The notes beneath the pieces were generated by a model. The model was not told where the DNA came from and made no database searches. It was given only the letters and a program-made list of their open reading frames with translations. Below are positions 26,576-35,475 of a stretch of DNA of 64,000 bases, piece by piece. The DNA lies in contig OZ244596.1 in the NCBI GenBank assembly GCA_965218235.1, positions 496,001-560,000 of the forward strand. The letters are read 5' to 3'. The stretch's first letter is position 1. Each line of letters opens with the position of its first letter. Origin of the DNA: CADCWK01 sp965218235. Lineage in GTDB: Bacteria > Chloroflexota > Chloroflexia > Thermomicrobiales > UBA6265. The translations under genes and the position numbers were made by a program.

Positions 26576-27547
26576 CTACCGGGTGCCGGCACCGTTGCCA
26601 TTGCCGCCGTAGATGCCGGCGGCGTTCAGCCCCGCCACGACCGGGTCCGAGAGCGAAGTCTGCGACGCCAGGGTATCGTCCCGGACGATCGTTCGCAGGT
26701 AGGTCCCGTAGTCGTTCTTCAACAGCGCCGCGCAGCGCTCGACGTCCTCGGCGGTGATATAGCCCATCCGCCAGGCGATCTCCTCCGGGCAGGAGACCTT
26801 GAGTCCCTGGCGCTGCTCGAGGATCTGGATGAAGGTGCTGGCCTGCTGAAGGGCTTCGTGGGTGCCGGTGTCCAGCCAGGCGATCCCGCGGCCCAGCACC
26901 TCGACATGAAGCGCATCGCGACGCAGATAGGCCAGGTTCACGTCGGTGATCTCGTACTCCCCCCGCGCCGACGGCTGGAGCGATCGGGCGATATCGAGCA
27001 CCTGGTTGTCATAGAGGTAGAGCCCGGTCACAGCGTACTGCGTCTTCGGGTGGATCGGCTTCTCCTCGATCCCGATGGCCAGGCCGCGCTCGTCGAACTC
27101 CACCACACCGTACCGCTCCGGGTCACGGACGTAGTAACCGAAGACCCTAGCGCCGCCATGGTCGCGGATGCCGGAGATACCCCCCTGGAGGGTTTCGACC
27201 AGGCCGTGGCCGTAGAAAATGTTGTCGCCGAGGACCAGCGCCACCGGGTCGTTGCCGACGAAGTCCCGTCCGATGACGAACGCCTGAGCGAGCCCGTTCG
27301 GGACGGCCTGCTCGGCGTAGCTCAGGTTGAGGCCCCAATGGGAGCCGTCACCGAGGAGGTCGCGAAAGCGGCCCAGGTCGGTCGGCGTCGAGATCAGCAG
27401 AATGTCCCGGATCCCGGCCAACATCAGGGTGCTGAGCGGGTAGTAGATCATCGGCTTGTCGTAGACGGGCAGGAGCTGCTTGCTGATCGAGATCGTGAGC
27501 GGATGGAGCCGGGTCCCGGAACCGCCCGCGAGGATGATGCCCTTCAC
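26576..27547 (-). CDS. rfbA: Glucose-1-phosphate thymidylyltransferase
   Basis: 323 residues from GTG at 27547, chosen because caggaggttcac lies just upstream and the protein then begins VKGIILAGGSGTRLHPLT, as in the family. It makes dTDP-glucose from dTTP and glucose-1-phosphate, the first step of the rhamnose pathway. Other motifs are SKQLLPVYDKPMIYYPLS, VLGDNIFYG, EEKPIHPKT, ITDVNLAYL and WLDTGTHEALQQAS. The C-terminus extends about 30 residues past the usual end and finishes with a Gly/Asn-rich tail. Its start overlaps the rfbB stop by 4 bases (GTGA). Confidence 0.95.
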   Translation of the reverse strand: MKGIILAGGSGTRLHPLTISISKQLLPVYDKPMIYYPLSTLMLAGIRDILLISTPTDLGRFRDLLGDGSHWGLNLSYAEQAVPNGLAQAFVIGRDFVGNDPVALVLGDNIFYGHGLVETLQGGISGIRDHGGARVFGYYVRDPERYGVVEFDERGLAIGIEEKPIHPKTQYAVTGLYLYDNQVLDIARSLQPSARGEYEITDVNLAYLRRDALHVEVLGRGIAWLDTGTHEALQQASTFIQILEQRQGLKVSCPEEIAWRMGYITAEDVERCAALLKNDYGTYLRTIVRDDTLASQTSLSDPVVAGLNAAGIYGGNGNGAGTR

Positions 27548-28662
27548 CGTGAACCTCCTGTCTGTGCGCCAGCCGATATGGCCGTGGGCTCGGCAGCACG
27601 CTCGAGTCCGAGGCGCGGAGTCGCCGCATCCCCCCACCACTCGGGATGGTCGAGATACCAGCGGACCGTCCGGCGCAGCCCGGTCTCGAAGGTCTCGTCC
27701 GGTCGCCAGCCGAGCTCCCGCTCGATCCGGCCCGCGTCGATCGCGTAGCGCCGGTCGTGACCGGGCCGGTCGGCGACGAACTGGATGAGCTGTGACCGGT
27801 CGCCGATGGTCGGGTCCGGCGCGAACTCATCCAGCAGGGCACAGACCGCGCGAACGGTCTCGACCGTCGTTCGCTCGTTGTGCCCGCCCACGACGTAGGT
27901 CTCACCGGGGACACCGGAGCGGACGCAGCGCCAGAGCGCCCGAACGTGATCGTCGACGAAGAGATAGTCCCGGATCGCCTGCCCGTCGCCATAAACGGGG
28001 ATCGGCTGGCCAAAGATCGCCGAACGGATGATGGTGGGGATCAGCTTCTCGGTGTTCTGGAACGGACCATAGTTGTTCGAGCAATTCGTGATCAGGGTGG
28101 GCAGCCCGTAGGTGTGGAACCAGGCTCTGACGAGATGGTCCGATCCGGCCTTCGTCGCCGAGTACGGCGAACGGGGCCGGTACGGGGTCTGCTCGTCGAA
28201 GTGGCCGGTCGGTCCCAGCTCGCCGAAGACCTCGTCGGTCGAAACGTGCAGGAACCGGAAACCCGCCGCCTCGGCCGAGGGCAGTTCCCGCCAGTAGCTC
28301 AGTGCCGACTCCAGCATCGTGAAGGTGCCAACGACGTTTGTCTTGAGGAATGCGGCCGGGCCGTCGATCGAGCGGTCGACGTGACTCTCCGCGGCGAGGT
28401 GCATGACGGCGGTCGGCCGGAAGTCGGCGAAGGCACGCCCAATCGCGTCCATGTCGGTGATGTCCGCCTGGAGAAAGGTAAAGCGCCCGGCGGCGGATGA
28501 TGTCGCCTCGGCGACCGTATCGAGATCGCCGGCGTAGGTGAGCGCATCGACGTTGAGGACCGAGGCGCTGGTCTCCCGGATCAGGAGTCGGACGAGGGCC
28601 GATCCGATGAAGCCCGCCCCGCCGGTGACGAGGATGCGAGAAGCGATGTCAGAGCCCGTCAT
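27544..28662 (-). CDS. rfbB: dTDP-glucose 4,6-dehydratase
   Basis: 372 residues from ATG at 28662, overlapping the rfbD stop by 4 bases. It is an extended short-chain dehydrogenase: NAD site ILVTGGAGFIGSALVRLL, HLAAESHVDRSIDGP, STDEVFGELG (with the active-site Asp-Glu), the YSATKAGSD motif with catalytic Tyr-Lys, NCSNNYGPFQ and GDGQAIRDYLFVDDH. It converts dTDP-glucose to dTDP-4-keto-6-deoxyglucose. The C-terminal 20 residues are a non-conserved tail. Confidence 0.95.
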   Translation of the reverse strand: MTGSDIASRILVTGGAGFIGSALVRLLIRETSASVLNVDALTYAGDLDTVAEATSSAAGRFTFLQADITDMDAIGRAFADFRPTAVMHLAAESHVDRSIDGPAAFLKTNVVGTFTMLESALSYWRELPSAEAAGFRFLHVSTDEVFGELGPTGHFDEQTPYRPRSPYSATKAGSDHLVRAWFHTYGLPTLITNCSNNYGPFQNTEKLIPTIIRSAIFGQPIPVYGDGQAIRDYLFVDDHVRALWRCVRSGVPGETYVVGGHNERTTVETVRAVCALLDEFAPDPTIGDRSQLIQFVADRPGHDRRYAIDAGRIERELGWRPDETFETGLRRTVRWYLDHPEWWGDAATPRLGLERAAEPTAISAGAQTGGSR

Positions 28663-29624
28663 TGTGTCGCGTCCTCTACGTCCGGATCGACCGCTCCGAT
28701 CCCCAGCTCCGTCGCCAGACCGGGAACGAACGCCGTGACGGTCTCCGGCCACGGACGGAGCCGAACGCCGAGCACGGCCGCCCGGACATTGGCGAGCGTC
28801 GAGTCGCCGGGTCGCCGGGCCGGGAGCGGGTACTTCGCGAGGAACTCGGCGCTGGTCACCGGCTGGACGAGCCCAGGATCGAACCCACCGACCCCCGCGA
28901 CGGCCCGGGCGAAGTCGAACCGGCTCGTCGGTTGTTCATTCGTCAGGTGAAAGATGCCCGCTCCGCGCAGCGCCGCCAGTTCGGCGAGCGCGACGGCGAG
29001 GTCGTGGGCGTGAGTCGGGTTGCCGCGCTCGTCGGTCACGACGGTCATCACGCCCCGATCCCGCAGCATGGTCAGAACCGTCCGGGGGAAGTGCTTGCCG
29101 GCTCCCCCCCAGACCCAGGCGGTCCGGGCGACGCCGAAGGCATCGCTCGTGGACATGATGGCTCGCTCGCCGCTGAGCTTGGAGCGGCCGTAGTGGGAGA
29201 TCGGGTTGGGCTCGGCGTCCTCATCGTAGGGCGCCTCCCCATCGCCAGCGAAGACGAAGTCGGTCCCGACGGCGAGGCAGTACGCGCCGACCTCCTCGGC
29301 CGCCTTCGCCATATTCATGGCGCCCGTGCCGTTGACTCGCTCGGCCCGGTCCGGGTCACGCTCGCAGCCGTCGACATCGGTCCAGGCCGCGCAGTGGATG
29401 ATGGCGTCGGGCCGGACATCGCGGACGGCTTGCCCAAGGGCCGCCACATCGGCGATGTCCACACCTACGGGGACCGCCCCCGTCGGCCGGGAACCGAGCC
29501 CAACCGCCCGCGCGCCAAACCGCTGCAGAACGGCCATCAACTCCGTTCCGACCTGCCCGGCCGCACCCGTCACCAGCACGGTCTGCCCGGCCAGCAAACC
29601 CAATGACGAACTCTGATCGATCAC
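28659..29624 (-). CDS. rfbD: dTDP-4-dehydrorhamnose reductase
   Basis: 321 residues from GTG at 29624, which has gggag just upstream and gives the family-like start before VLVTGAAGQVGTELM. It reduces dTDP-4-keto-L-rhamnose to dTDP-L-rhamnose with NAD(P)H. Motifs are VDIADVAALGQAV, IHCAAWTDVDGCE, NGTGAMNMAKAA, TDFVFAGDG, YGRSKLSGERA and VARTAWVWG. It is the first gene of the rfbDBAC operon and is divergent from the TetR gene; the 147-base gap between their starts must hold both promoters. Confidence 0.93.
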   Translation of the reverse strand: MIDQSSSLGLLAGQTVLVTGAAGQVGTELMAVLQRFGARAVGLGSRPTGAVPVGVDIADVAALGQAVRDVRPDAIIHCAAWTDVDGCERDPDRAERVNGTGAMNMAKAAEEVGAYCLAVGTDFVFAGDGEAPYDEDAEPNPISHYGRSKLSGERAIMSTSDAFGVARTAWVWGGAGKHFPRTVLTMLRDRGVMTVVTDERGNPTHAHDLAVALAELAALRGAGIFHLTNEQPTSRFDFARAVAGVGGFDPGLVQPVTSAEFLAKYPLPARRPGDSTLANVRAAVLGVRLRPWPETVTAFVPGLATELGIGAVDPDVEDATQ

Positions 29625-29736
29625 TTTACTCCCATGACATCCGTCACGAACGAAAAGAAGTTCGGTACCGGACCATAGCACAGCCAATTGAGACGACGCA
29701 GCTCCGGCACGATTGACGACTGGTTCGAACCGGGGC

Positions 29737-29765
29737 TTGACCCGTTTGCTCAATCACGTTCTATT
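29737..29765 (+). promoter_or_regulatory. Predicted promoter of the TetR gene
   Basis: TTGACC (29737-29742), a 17-base spacer and TCTATT (29760-29765) form a plausible sigma-70-type promoter. Transcription would begin at about 29772, which is the ATG of the TetR gene, so the message may be leaderless. Confidence 0.5.
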
Positions 29766-29771
29766 TTGCTC

Positions 29772-30380
29772 ATGCAAGCAATTCTAATATCTGAGCGGCC
29801 ACGGAGTCTGACAGAGAGCGCCCGACGAGAGCAGATCGTCGAAGCGACAATTCAGACGCTGGCGGAGCTTGGCTACGCCCGGACATCGTTCACGCGGGTC
29901 GCCCGGCGTAGCGGCCTTAGCAGCACCGGCCTGATTTCCTATCACTTCGCAGGCAAGGCTGATCTGATGGGCGAAGTGGTCACCGCAGTTGTCAGTGGCA
30001 TCGGTCGCTTCGTCCACGAGCGAATGCAACGGACAACGTCGCCGGCGGACGCGCTCCGGACTTACATCCTGGCGACGACCGAGTACATCGGGACGCATCA
30101 GGGCGAGATGCGCGCGCTGCTCGCCGTGGTGTTGAACGGAGCGCTGGAAGCGGGACTGGGAGCCAATCAGCGGGCGGCTGGAGCGGTGGAGGGCGTCCTT
30201 GCCGCCGGACAGGAAGCGGGGCAGTTCCGGCAATTCGACGTGGCGATCATGGCCAGCGTGATCCAGCGGGCGATCGAGGGCCTGCCGATCCTGCTGGCCA
30301 GCGATCCCGACCTGGACGCTGGTGACTATGGCCGGGAACTCGTCAGGATGTTCGACCGCGCGACCCGGCGGGAGGGATAG
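29772..30380 (+). CDS. TetR/AcrR family transcriptional regulator
   Basis: 202 residues from ATG at 29772. The N-terminal DNA-binding domain reads RREQIVEATIQTLAELGYARTSFTRVA split across two helices, then SGLSSTGLISYHFAGKADLM, the typical helix-turn-helix. The rest is helical and would bind an unknown ligand. It precedes two small membrane-protein genes on the same strand, spaced 8 and 3 bases, so it likely regulates this short operon and perhaps the divergent rhamnose operon. An in-frame ATG at 29688 lies upstream of the predicted promoter and is less likely to be the start. Confidence 0.88.
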   Translation: MQAILISERPRSLTESARREQIVEATIQTLAELGYARTSFTRVARRSGLSSTGLISYHFAGKADLMGEVVTAVVSGIGRFVHERMQRTTSPADALRTYILATTEYIGTHQGEMRALLAVVLNGALEAGLGANQRAAGAVEGVLAAGQEAGQFRQFDVAIMASVIQRAIEGLPILLASDPDLDAGDYGRELVRMFDRATRREG

Positions 30381-30388
30381 ACGCAGCG

Positions 30389-31135
30389 ATGACGACGACC
30401 AGGAGTCCTTCCGACGGACCAAGGGACGAGACGACGCTCTCGATACGTCGTCTCGGTGCAAGCGTCCTGCTTCCACTTGGCGGCTACTACCTCCTGCGAC
30501 AGGTTGGTCTGGACCCGCTCAGTGCGCTGCTGATCACCACCGGCATATCAGCGATTGGGACGGCCGGGCAGGTCATCCGTTCGCGGAACATGCTGAGCCT
30601 CGATGCCGCGATGCTGCTGTTCACGCTGGCCGCCATAGGTCAGGGCCTGATCCATGGGAACCCACGGTTCCTGCTCGCCATCGACAGCGCGCTGACTGGC
30701 TCGGGCGGGGTCTGGTTCCTGTTGACCGCGCGGACGGAGCGGCCGTTCGCGTTCGTGATCTCCCGGGCTCTGATCGAGCGCCGCTACCGCCTCATGCATG
30801 CGCTGATCGGTCGGGGATATCGGCTCACATCCGAGTCGTGGGGAAGCATCTGGGACCGTTCGCCCGAGTTTCGCCGCATCTGGCGCGTATCGACCGTCGC
30901 CTGGGGTTTCGGCTCCGTGGTCGACGCCGCCATCCGGCTGGTCATGGCACTCACCCTACCGATCGACGTCGTCCCGGGCCTGAACGCGATCCTGTACCTC
31001 GCGACTTTCGTCGTCCTCCAGATCGTCACGAATACCTGGTATTACCGGGCCGGGCTCTGGAACATCCTCCGGGCGCCAGAATCCGGAACTGCCCTGGACG
31101 ACCGCCTCCGAACGTCACTCGCCGAAGGATTCTGA
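30389..31135 (+). CDS. VC0807-like integral membrane protein
   Basis: 248 residues with about five to six membrane helices arranged as two groups: four closely packed helices (about residues 22-115), a basic amphipathic central segment rich in Arg and Trp, then two helices near the end (about 175-225). The LLPLGGYYLLRQVGLDPLSA and LDAAMLLFTLAAIGQGLIHG segments resemble VC0807 family proteins. Function is unknown. It starts 8 bases after the TetR gene and is followed after 3 bases by another membrane protein. Confidence 0.7.
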   Translation: MTTTRSPSDGPRDETTLSIRRLGASVLLPLGGYYLLRQVGLDPLSALLITTGISAIGTAGQVIRSRNMLSLDAAMLLFTLAAIGQGLIHGNPRFLLAIDSALTGSGGVWFLLTARTERPFAFVISRALIERRYRLMHALIGRGYRLTSESWGSIWDRSPEFRRIWRVSTVAWGFGSVVDAAIRLVMALTLPIDVVPGLNAILYLATFVVLQIVTNTWYYRAGLWNILRAPESGTALDDRLRTSLAEGF

Positions 31136-31138
31136 GCC

Positions 31139-31573
31139 ATGGAAACCACTCAACCCGTATCACCTCTCCAACCGGCCAAAACCTCGACGCGAAGGGACCG
31201 CATCCTGACGATCGTCGTTGCCGTCGTGGCGGCGGTGATCGTCTGGGCAATCGCCCGGCTGATCCTTGGGGAAGATCTGACGACCACCGTGGCTGGGGCC
31301 GACAGCGCGACGACCATCGGCATCGGCGCGGTGATCGGCGCCAGCCTCATTGGCGGCCTGATCGCCTGGGGCGTGCTGACGCTCCTGGAGCGGCTGACGG
31401 CGCGTCCCGGTCGAATCTGGCCGATCCTGGGCGCGATCGTTCTCGCCGTGTCCCTGCTCGGTCCGCTCACCCAGGCCAACGGGACAGGCACGACGATCGC
31501 CCTGATCGTCATGCATCTCGTCGTGGGGGGCATCCTGATCGCGGGTCTGCTCCGAACGATTTCCGCCCGCTAG
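31139..31573 (+). CDS. DUF6069-like small membrane protein
   Basis: 144 residues with four membrane helices (about residues 23-44, 60-83, 95-110 and 118-138). The final helix, ALIVMHLVVGGILIAGLLRT, resembles the DUF6069 signature M-H-L-V-x-x-x-x-L. It is the last gene of the TetR operon and is followed by a strong hairpin. The role is unknown; one possibility is a membrane accessory induced when TetR is released. Confidence 0.65.
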   Translation: METTQPVSPLQPAKTSTRRDRILTIVVAVVAAVIVWAIARLILGEDLTTTVAGADSATTIGIGAVIGASLIGGLIAWGVLTLLERLTARPGRIWPILGAIVLAVSLLGPLTQANGTGTTIALIVMHLVVGGILIAGLLRTISAR

Positions 31574-31632
31574 CAATAGTTCCGTGTTCCGGGCCGCCAT
31601 CTCCGGACCGTTGGGTACATGTCACCGTCGCT

Positions 31633-31682
31633 GGACAGCAGGAGACCGGGGACCGGCGCCGGTCCCCGGTCTCCTGCTGTCC
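31633..31682. terminator. Perfect 50-bp palindrome, bidirectional terminator
   Basis: Bases 31633-31657 are exactly complementary to 31658-31682, a 25-bp stem with no unpaired loop in DNA (a 4-base loop forms in RNA). It lies between the convergent ends of the DUF6069-like gene (60 bases before) and glgP (24 bases after). No long T-run follows on either side. The length and perfection exceed those of the other terminators here. Confidence 0.75.
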
Positions 31683-31706
31683 AATCGTCCGGACGCTGGG
31701 GAGCGA

Positions 31707-33905
31707 TCACTCGGCCGGTTCGGCGATCAGGGTCGCTTCGACCGGATCCGTCACGCGATGCGCGCTGGCCGGGAGGTAAAGTTCGCGGACGTAGTCCCGC
31801 AGCATCCGGCGCATGCTGAACTCCGGCGAGATCGACTGGATCGCGTTGAGGCAGACCTCGACCCAGCCGTGGGGGATGCCGTCGGCGCCGCGCCGGTAGT
31901 AGAGCGGAACGACCTGCTCCTCCAGCGTCCGGTAGATCAATTCGGACTCGATCGCGTCCTGCTCGTCGCCCTCGGCGTCCGCGGGCTCGATCCCCCAGCC
32001 GTTGCGCGGCTCCTCGTGATAGCCCTCGATCCACCAGCCGTCGAGGATACTGACGTTCGGCACCCCGTTGGCGGAGGCCTTCATGCCGGAGGTACCGCTG
32101 GCTTCGAGCGGGAAGATCGGGTTATTCAGCCAGATGTCGACACCGGCCACGAGCCGGGTCGTCAGCCGCATGTCGTAGTCTTCGGCGAAGGCGATCCGGC
32201 CACCGTACTTCGGGTTCTGGGCGTGGTGGAAGATCTCCTGGATCAACCGCTTGCCGCCATCGTCGGCCGGGTGCGCCTTGCCCGCGAAGACGATCTGAAC
32301 CGGGTGCTCGAGATTGGTCAGAATCCGGGCGAGGCGGTCCGGGTCGCGGAAGATCAGCGTCGCCCGCTTGTAGGTCGCCATCCGCCGGGCGAACCCGATC
32401 GTCAGCGCGTCGCGCTCAAGGAACGGGGCCGAGGCGACGACCTGGTTGGGCTCGAAGTTCCCGCCCAGCCAGCGGGCCCGCATCCGGCGGTCGAGCAGGT
32501 CGATCAGGTCCTGCTTCGAGGTGAGGTGAGACTGCCAGAACGCGGCGTGCGGAATCCGGGTGACGGGTTCCCACGTCAGGGCCTCTTCGGTCCGCTTGCG
32601 CCAGTTCAGGTGCAGGTGATCGTCAAGCAGCCGCTCAGTCCGGGGCGAGATCCAGGTCGGAAGGTGGACGCCGTTGGTGATGGAGGAAATCGGAGCCTCC
32701 TCGGCCGTGACGCCCGGCCAGATGTCGTGCCACATCTCACGGGTGACCTCGCCGTGCTTGCGGCTGACGCCGTTGCGGTGGCCGGACAGGCGCATCGAGA
32801 GGGCGGTGAAGTTGAAGCCATCCTCGTGGCCGTGCTGCCCCAGTGCCCAGAACGCTTCCCGGCCCAGACCGAGCCGAGGCCAGAAGCCGTTGAAGTACCG
32901 GTCGATGAGCTCGCGAGAGAAGATATCGTGGCCAGCCGGGACCGGTGTGTGGCTGGTGAAAACCGTCACTTTCTGGACATGATGGGCCGCGTCCTCGAAC
33001 GTCAGCCCCTGGCTGACGAACTCGCGGGCCCGCTCGACCATGGCGAGGGCGGCGTGCCCCTCGTTGGCGTGCCAGTAATCCGGCGCGATGCCGAGCGCCC
33101 GCAGCATCCGGACGCCGGCGATCCCAAGGATGATCTCCTGCCGAAGCCGGTGCTCACGGTCGCCGCCGTAGAGCCGGGACGAGATCGTCCGGGTCCACTC
33201 CGGGTTCCCCTCGAGGTCGGAGTCGAGCAGGTAGAGCTGGACGCGCCCGACCAGCACCCGCCAGACCTGAACGCGGATCGGGCCGCCGCCGCCCTCGAAG
33301 TCGATCTCGACCTCGACCGGCCGGCCGTCGGAGCCAAGGACGAGCGTCGTCGGTTCATCGCTCGGGCCGAACGGGGCGGTGACGTCCTGCTGCCAGCCCG
33401 AGGCGTCCAGCCGCTGGCGCAGGTAGCCCTGCCGGTAGAGCAGCGAGACGGCCACGGTTGGCAGGCCGATATCGCTGGCTTCCTTCATGTGGTCGCCGGA
33501 GAGGACACCCAGGCCCCCGGAGTAGATCGGCAGCGTCGGGTGGAGTCCGAACTCGGCCGAGAAGTAGGCCAGCGTCCGGCCAGTCAGTTGTGGAGCATAC
33601 TTGCTGATCCAGGTGTCATGGCCGGTGATCGCCTGATCAAAGTCCTCGATCACGGCATCGTAGGCGGAAAGGAAGGCCGGGTCCTCGGCGAATCGCCGCA
33701 GCGTGTCCCGTTCGAGCCGGCGGAGGAACCGGATCGGATTTCGCCCGGAGGCATGCCAGACCGCCGGGCTCAGGCTTTGGAAGAGGTCGTGGGCGGGCTG
33801 ATTCCAGCTCCACCAGAGGTTGTAGGCGAGGGCGTTCAACCGGCTGATCCGGTCCGGCACCTCGATTGGCTTCGGCAGTTCCGCTTCGGCATAGCTCAGG
33901 GTCAT
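31707..33905 (-). CDS. glgP: Alpha-glucan (glycogen/maltodextrin) phosphorylase
   Basis: 732 residues, matching the shorter alpha-glucan phosphorylase class rather than the 800-plus-residue classical type. It releases glucose-1-phosphate from alpha-1,4-glucans with phosphate and PLP. Motifs are NLWWSWNQPAHDLF near the start, YFSAEFGLHPTLPIYSGGLGVLSGDH, WHANEGHAALA, FTSHTPVPAGHD, ITNGVHLPTW, RRMATYKRA and the PLP-lysine region EASGTSGMKASANG. The 286-base upstream gap shows no gene. Glucose-1-phosphate is also the substrate of RfbA, but no co-regulation is evident. Confidence 0.94.
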   Translation of the reverse strand: MTLSYAEAELPKPIEVPDRISRLNALAYNLWWSWNQPAHDLFQSLSPAVWHASGRNPIRFLRRLERDTLRRFAEDPAFLSAYDAVIEDFDQAITGHDTWISKYAPQLTGRTLAYFSAEFGLHPTLPIYSGGLGVLSGDHMKEASDIGLPTVAVSLLYRQGYLRQRLDASGWQQDVTAPFGPSDEPTTLVLGSDGRPVEVEIDFEGGGGPIRVQVWRVLVGRVQLYLLDSDLEGNPEWTRTISSRLYGGDREHRLRQEIILGIAGVRMLRALGIAPDYWHANEGHAALAMVERAREFVSQGLTFEDAAHHVQKVTVFTSHTPVPAGHDIFSRELIDRYFNGFWPRLGLGREAFWALGQHGHEDGFNFTALSMRLSGHRNGVSRKHGEVTREMWHDIWPGVTAEEAPISSITNGVHLPTWISPRTERLLDDHLHLNWRKRTEEALTWEPVTRIPHAAFWQSHLTSKQDLIDLLDRRMRARWLGGNFEPNQVVASAPFLERDALTIGFARRMATYKRATLIFRDPDRLARILTNLEHPVQIVFAGKAHPADDGGKRLIQEIFHHAQNPKYGGRIAFAEDYDMRLTTRLVAGVDIWLNNPIFPLEASGTSGMKASANGVPNVSILDGWWIEGYHEEPRNGWGIEPADAEGDEQDAIESELIYRTLEEQVVPLYYRRGADGIPHGWVEVCLNAIQSISPEFSMRRMLRDYVRELYLPASAHRVTDPVEATLIAEPAE

Positions 33906-34191
33906 AGAGGAATTCTCCCGCTCGACTCAACATGGTTCAGCACCCAACGATCCCGCGAACATCCTGGCCGCCCCCGAGAAGTCGAGGCGTCTGGGCTGTC
34001 GGCTTGCGGGTCATTGGGCGCTACTGGTGTCCGTATAGCTCAATGAAGACGTGCGGAGAATACCATCTGCCGGGTAGCGATTGCCGTTCTCGGCGCGTTC
34101 GGCCCTGGAGTCCACAGGAATTTACGGGAAGCCACCGGCAGAACACCTCGAAATGGTGGCTATCGACCAGTCAGTATCGCGGTTGCGGCGG

Positions 34192-35472
34192 TCACTCCGT
34201 CGCGGTCCCGATCGTGGCGAACCGGCCACCCTGGACCTGCGATACCCGAAAAGGAACCGAGTCGCGGTCGCCGTCAGCATCGATGGAGAACGTCCCGGAC
34301 AGGCCGCGGAACTCGCTCGTTGCCCGCATGGCGTCGATGATCGCGCCGCGATCTCCCGCCCCCACGGAGTCGATCGCCTGGATCACGGAGATGGCGGCCT
34401 CGAACGCATGGATGGCGAACGGGTCTGGATTGCGGGATTGCCCGATCCGGTAACGCATCGTCGCCGCCCAGATCGCCCCGGCGTCGGTGAGCTCCGCCGG
34501 GAGCGGTGGCCCAACCACGGTCAGCCCATCGGCCTGCCGAGGCGCGAGCGTCGCGAGCAGGATGTCATTCGCCAGGCCGTCGCCGCCGAGGATCGTCAGC
34601 GCCTCCGGCGTTGACTGAGCGCGGAGTTCGCCGATGAACTGGGCGATCTTCGGGGTGGCGATCCCACCCAGGAAGACGCAGTCGGCCCCCGCGAGGACGA
34701 CCGACGCGACATGGCGGTCGAAGTTGATTGGGTCGGCGGGCAGCGGGGTCGTCTCGGTGACGGCCCCGCCGAGGGCGGCGAACGCCGCCGCGAAGGCGAG
34801 GGCGACGCAGCGGCCGTAGCGGCCGTTGTCATGGAAGACGGCCGCCGTGCGACGGCCAGCGGTGTCATGGGCCCAGAGGGCGGCGGCGGCGGCCAGCCGG
34901 TCGTCGGTTGGGCCGAAGCGAACGAAGTTTCGTCCACCGGTGGGGTAGTAGCCGCCGGGCTCGCTATCCTCGGTAATCCCGTCGACCCGCCTGGTGAGCC
35001 CTGGCCACGTCGCGGCTGGGGAGACGACGAGCAGCGGCGGCTCCGCCCGGCTCAGGATCGGGATGCTTTGCTGCAGGGCACCAGCGTGGATGCCGCCGAT
35101 GAAGGCGACGGCCTCCTGGTCTTCGAGCACGCGGTTGGCGTTCCCGATTTCGGTCGTCGCGTCCCAGACATTCGAATAGGCGTCGGTGCTGTTGTCGAGT
35201 GCCTGGTACTCCAGCGCGTACCCACCAGCGGCGGAACCGGCGAGGTCGAGCGCCAGCCTGATCGCGATCGCGTGATCGCGGTAGCTCTCCCCGGCGTCGC
35301 CGCCGAACGGCCAGGAGGAGACGATCCGGAGTGTCCCGGCGCCGGTGTCAGTCCGGTGCGGGATCGCCGGGTTCCCGAAGGCTTCGAACGAAAGAGCGGT
35401 CTGCCGCGCGACGACCGTATTGTCGGCGGTTGAAAGCTGGCCGTTCGTCATGACCCGGATGCTCATGGTCAT
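34192..35472 (-). CDS. LivJ-like ligand-binding protein without a signal peptide
   Basis: 426 residues. From about residue 45 it has the type I periplasmic binding fold of branched-chain amino acid receptors: RIVSSWPFGG, RDHAIAIRLALDLA, AFIGGIHAGALQQSIPILSRAEPPLLVVSPAATWPGLT in sections, NFVRFGPTDDRLAAAAALWA, ADCVFLGGI, ILGGDGLANDI and FAIHAFEAAISVIQ. The N-terminus (MTMSIRVMTNGQLS) has no hydrophobic or lipobox export signal. The same frame continues upstream through CGA and TAG into the Tat-exported Cys-rich gene, so its export may depend on readthrough, or the gene was split by a nonsense mutation. No ABC permease is nearby. Confidence 0.8.
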   Translation of the reverse strand: MTMSIRVMTNGQLSTADNTVVARQTALSFEAFGNPAIPHRTDTGAGTLRIVSSWPFGGDAGESYRDHAIAIRLALDLAGSAAGGYALEYQALDNSTDAYSNVWDATTEIGNANRVLEDQEAVAFIGGIHAGALQQSIPILSRAEPPLLVVSPAATWPGLTRRVDGITEDSEPGGYYPTGGRNFVRFGPTDDRLAAAAALWAHDTAGRRTAAVFHDNGRYGRCVALAFAAAFAALGGAVTETTPLPADPINFDRHVASVVLAGADCVFLGGIATPKIAQFIGELRAQSTPEALTILGGDGLANDILLATLAPRQADGLTVVGPPLPAELTDAGAIWAATMRYRIGQSRNPDPFAIHAFEAAISVIQAIDSVGAGDRGAIIDAMRATSEFRGLSGTFSIDADGDRDSVPFRVSQVQGGRFATIGTATE

Positions 35473-35475
35473 TCG

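Noticed and set aside
31584..34046. An 820-codon plus-strand open frame over glgP
   Set aside because: It is antisense to glgP, which has all catalytic motifs; it also crosses the palindromic terminator.
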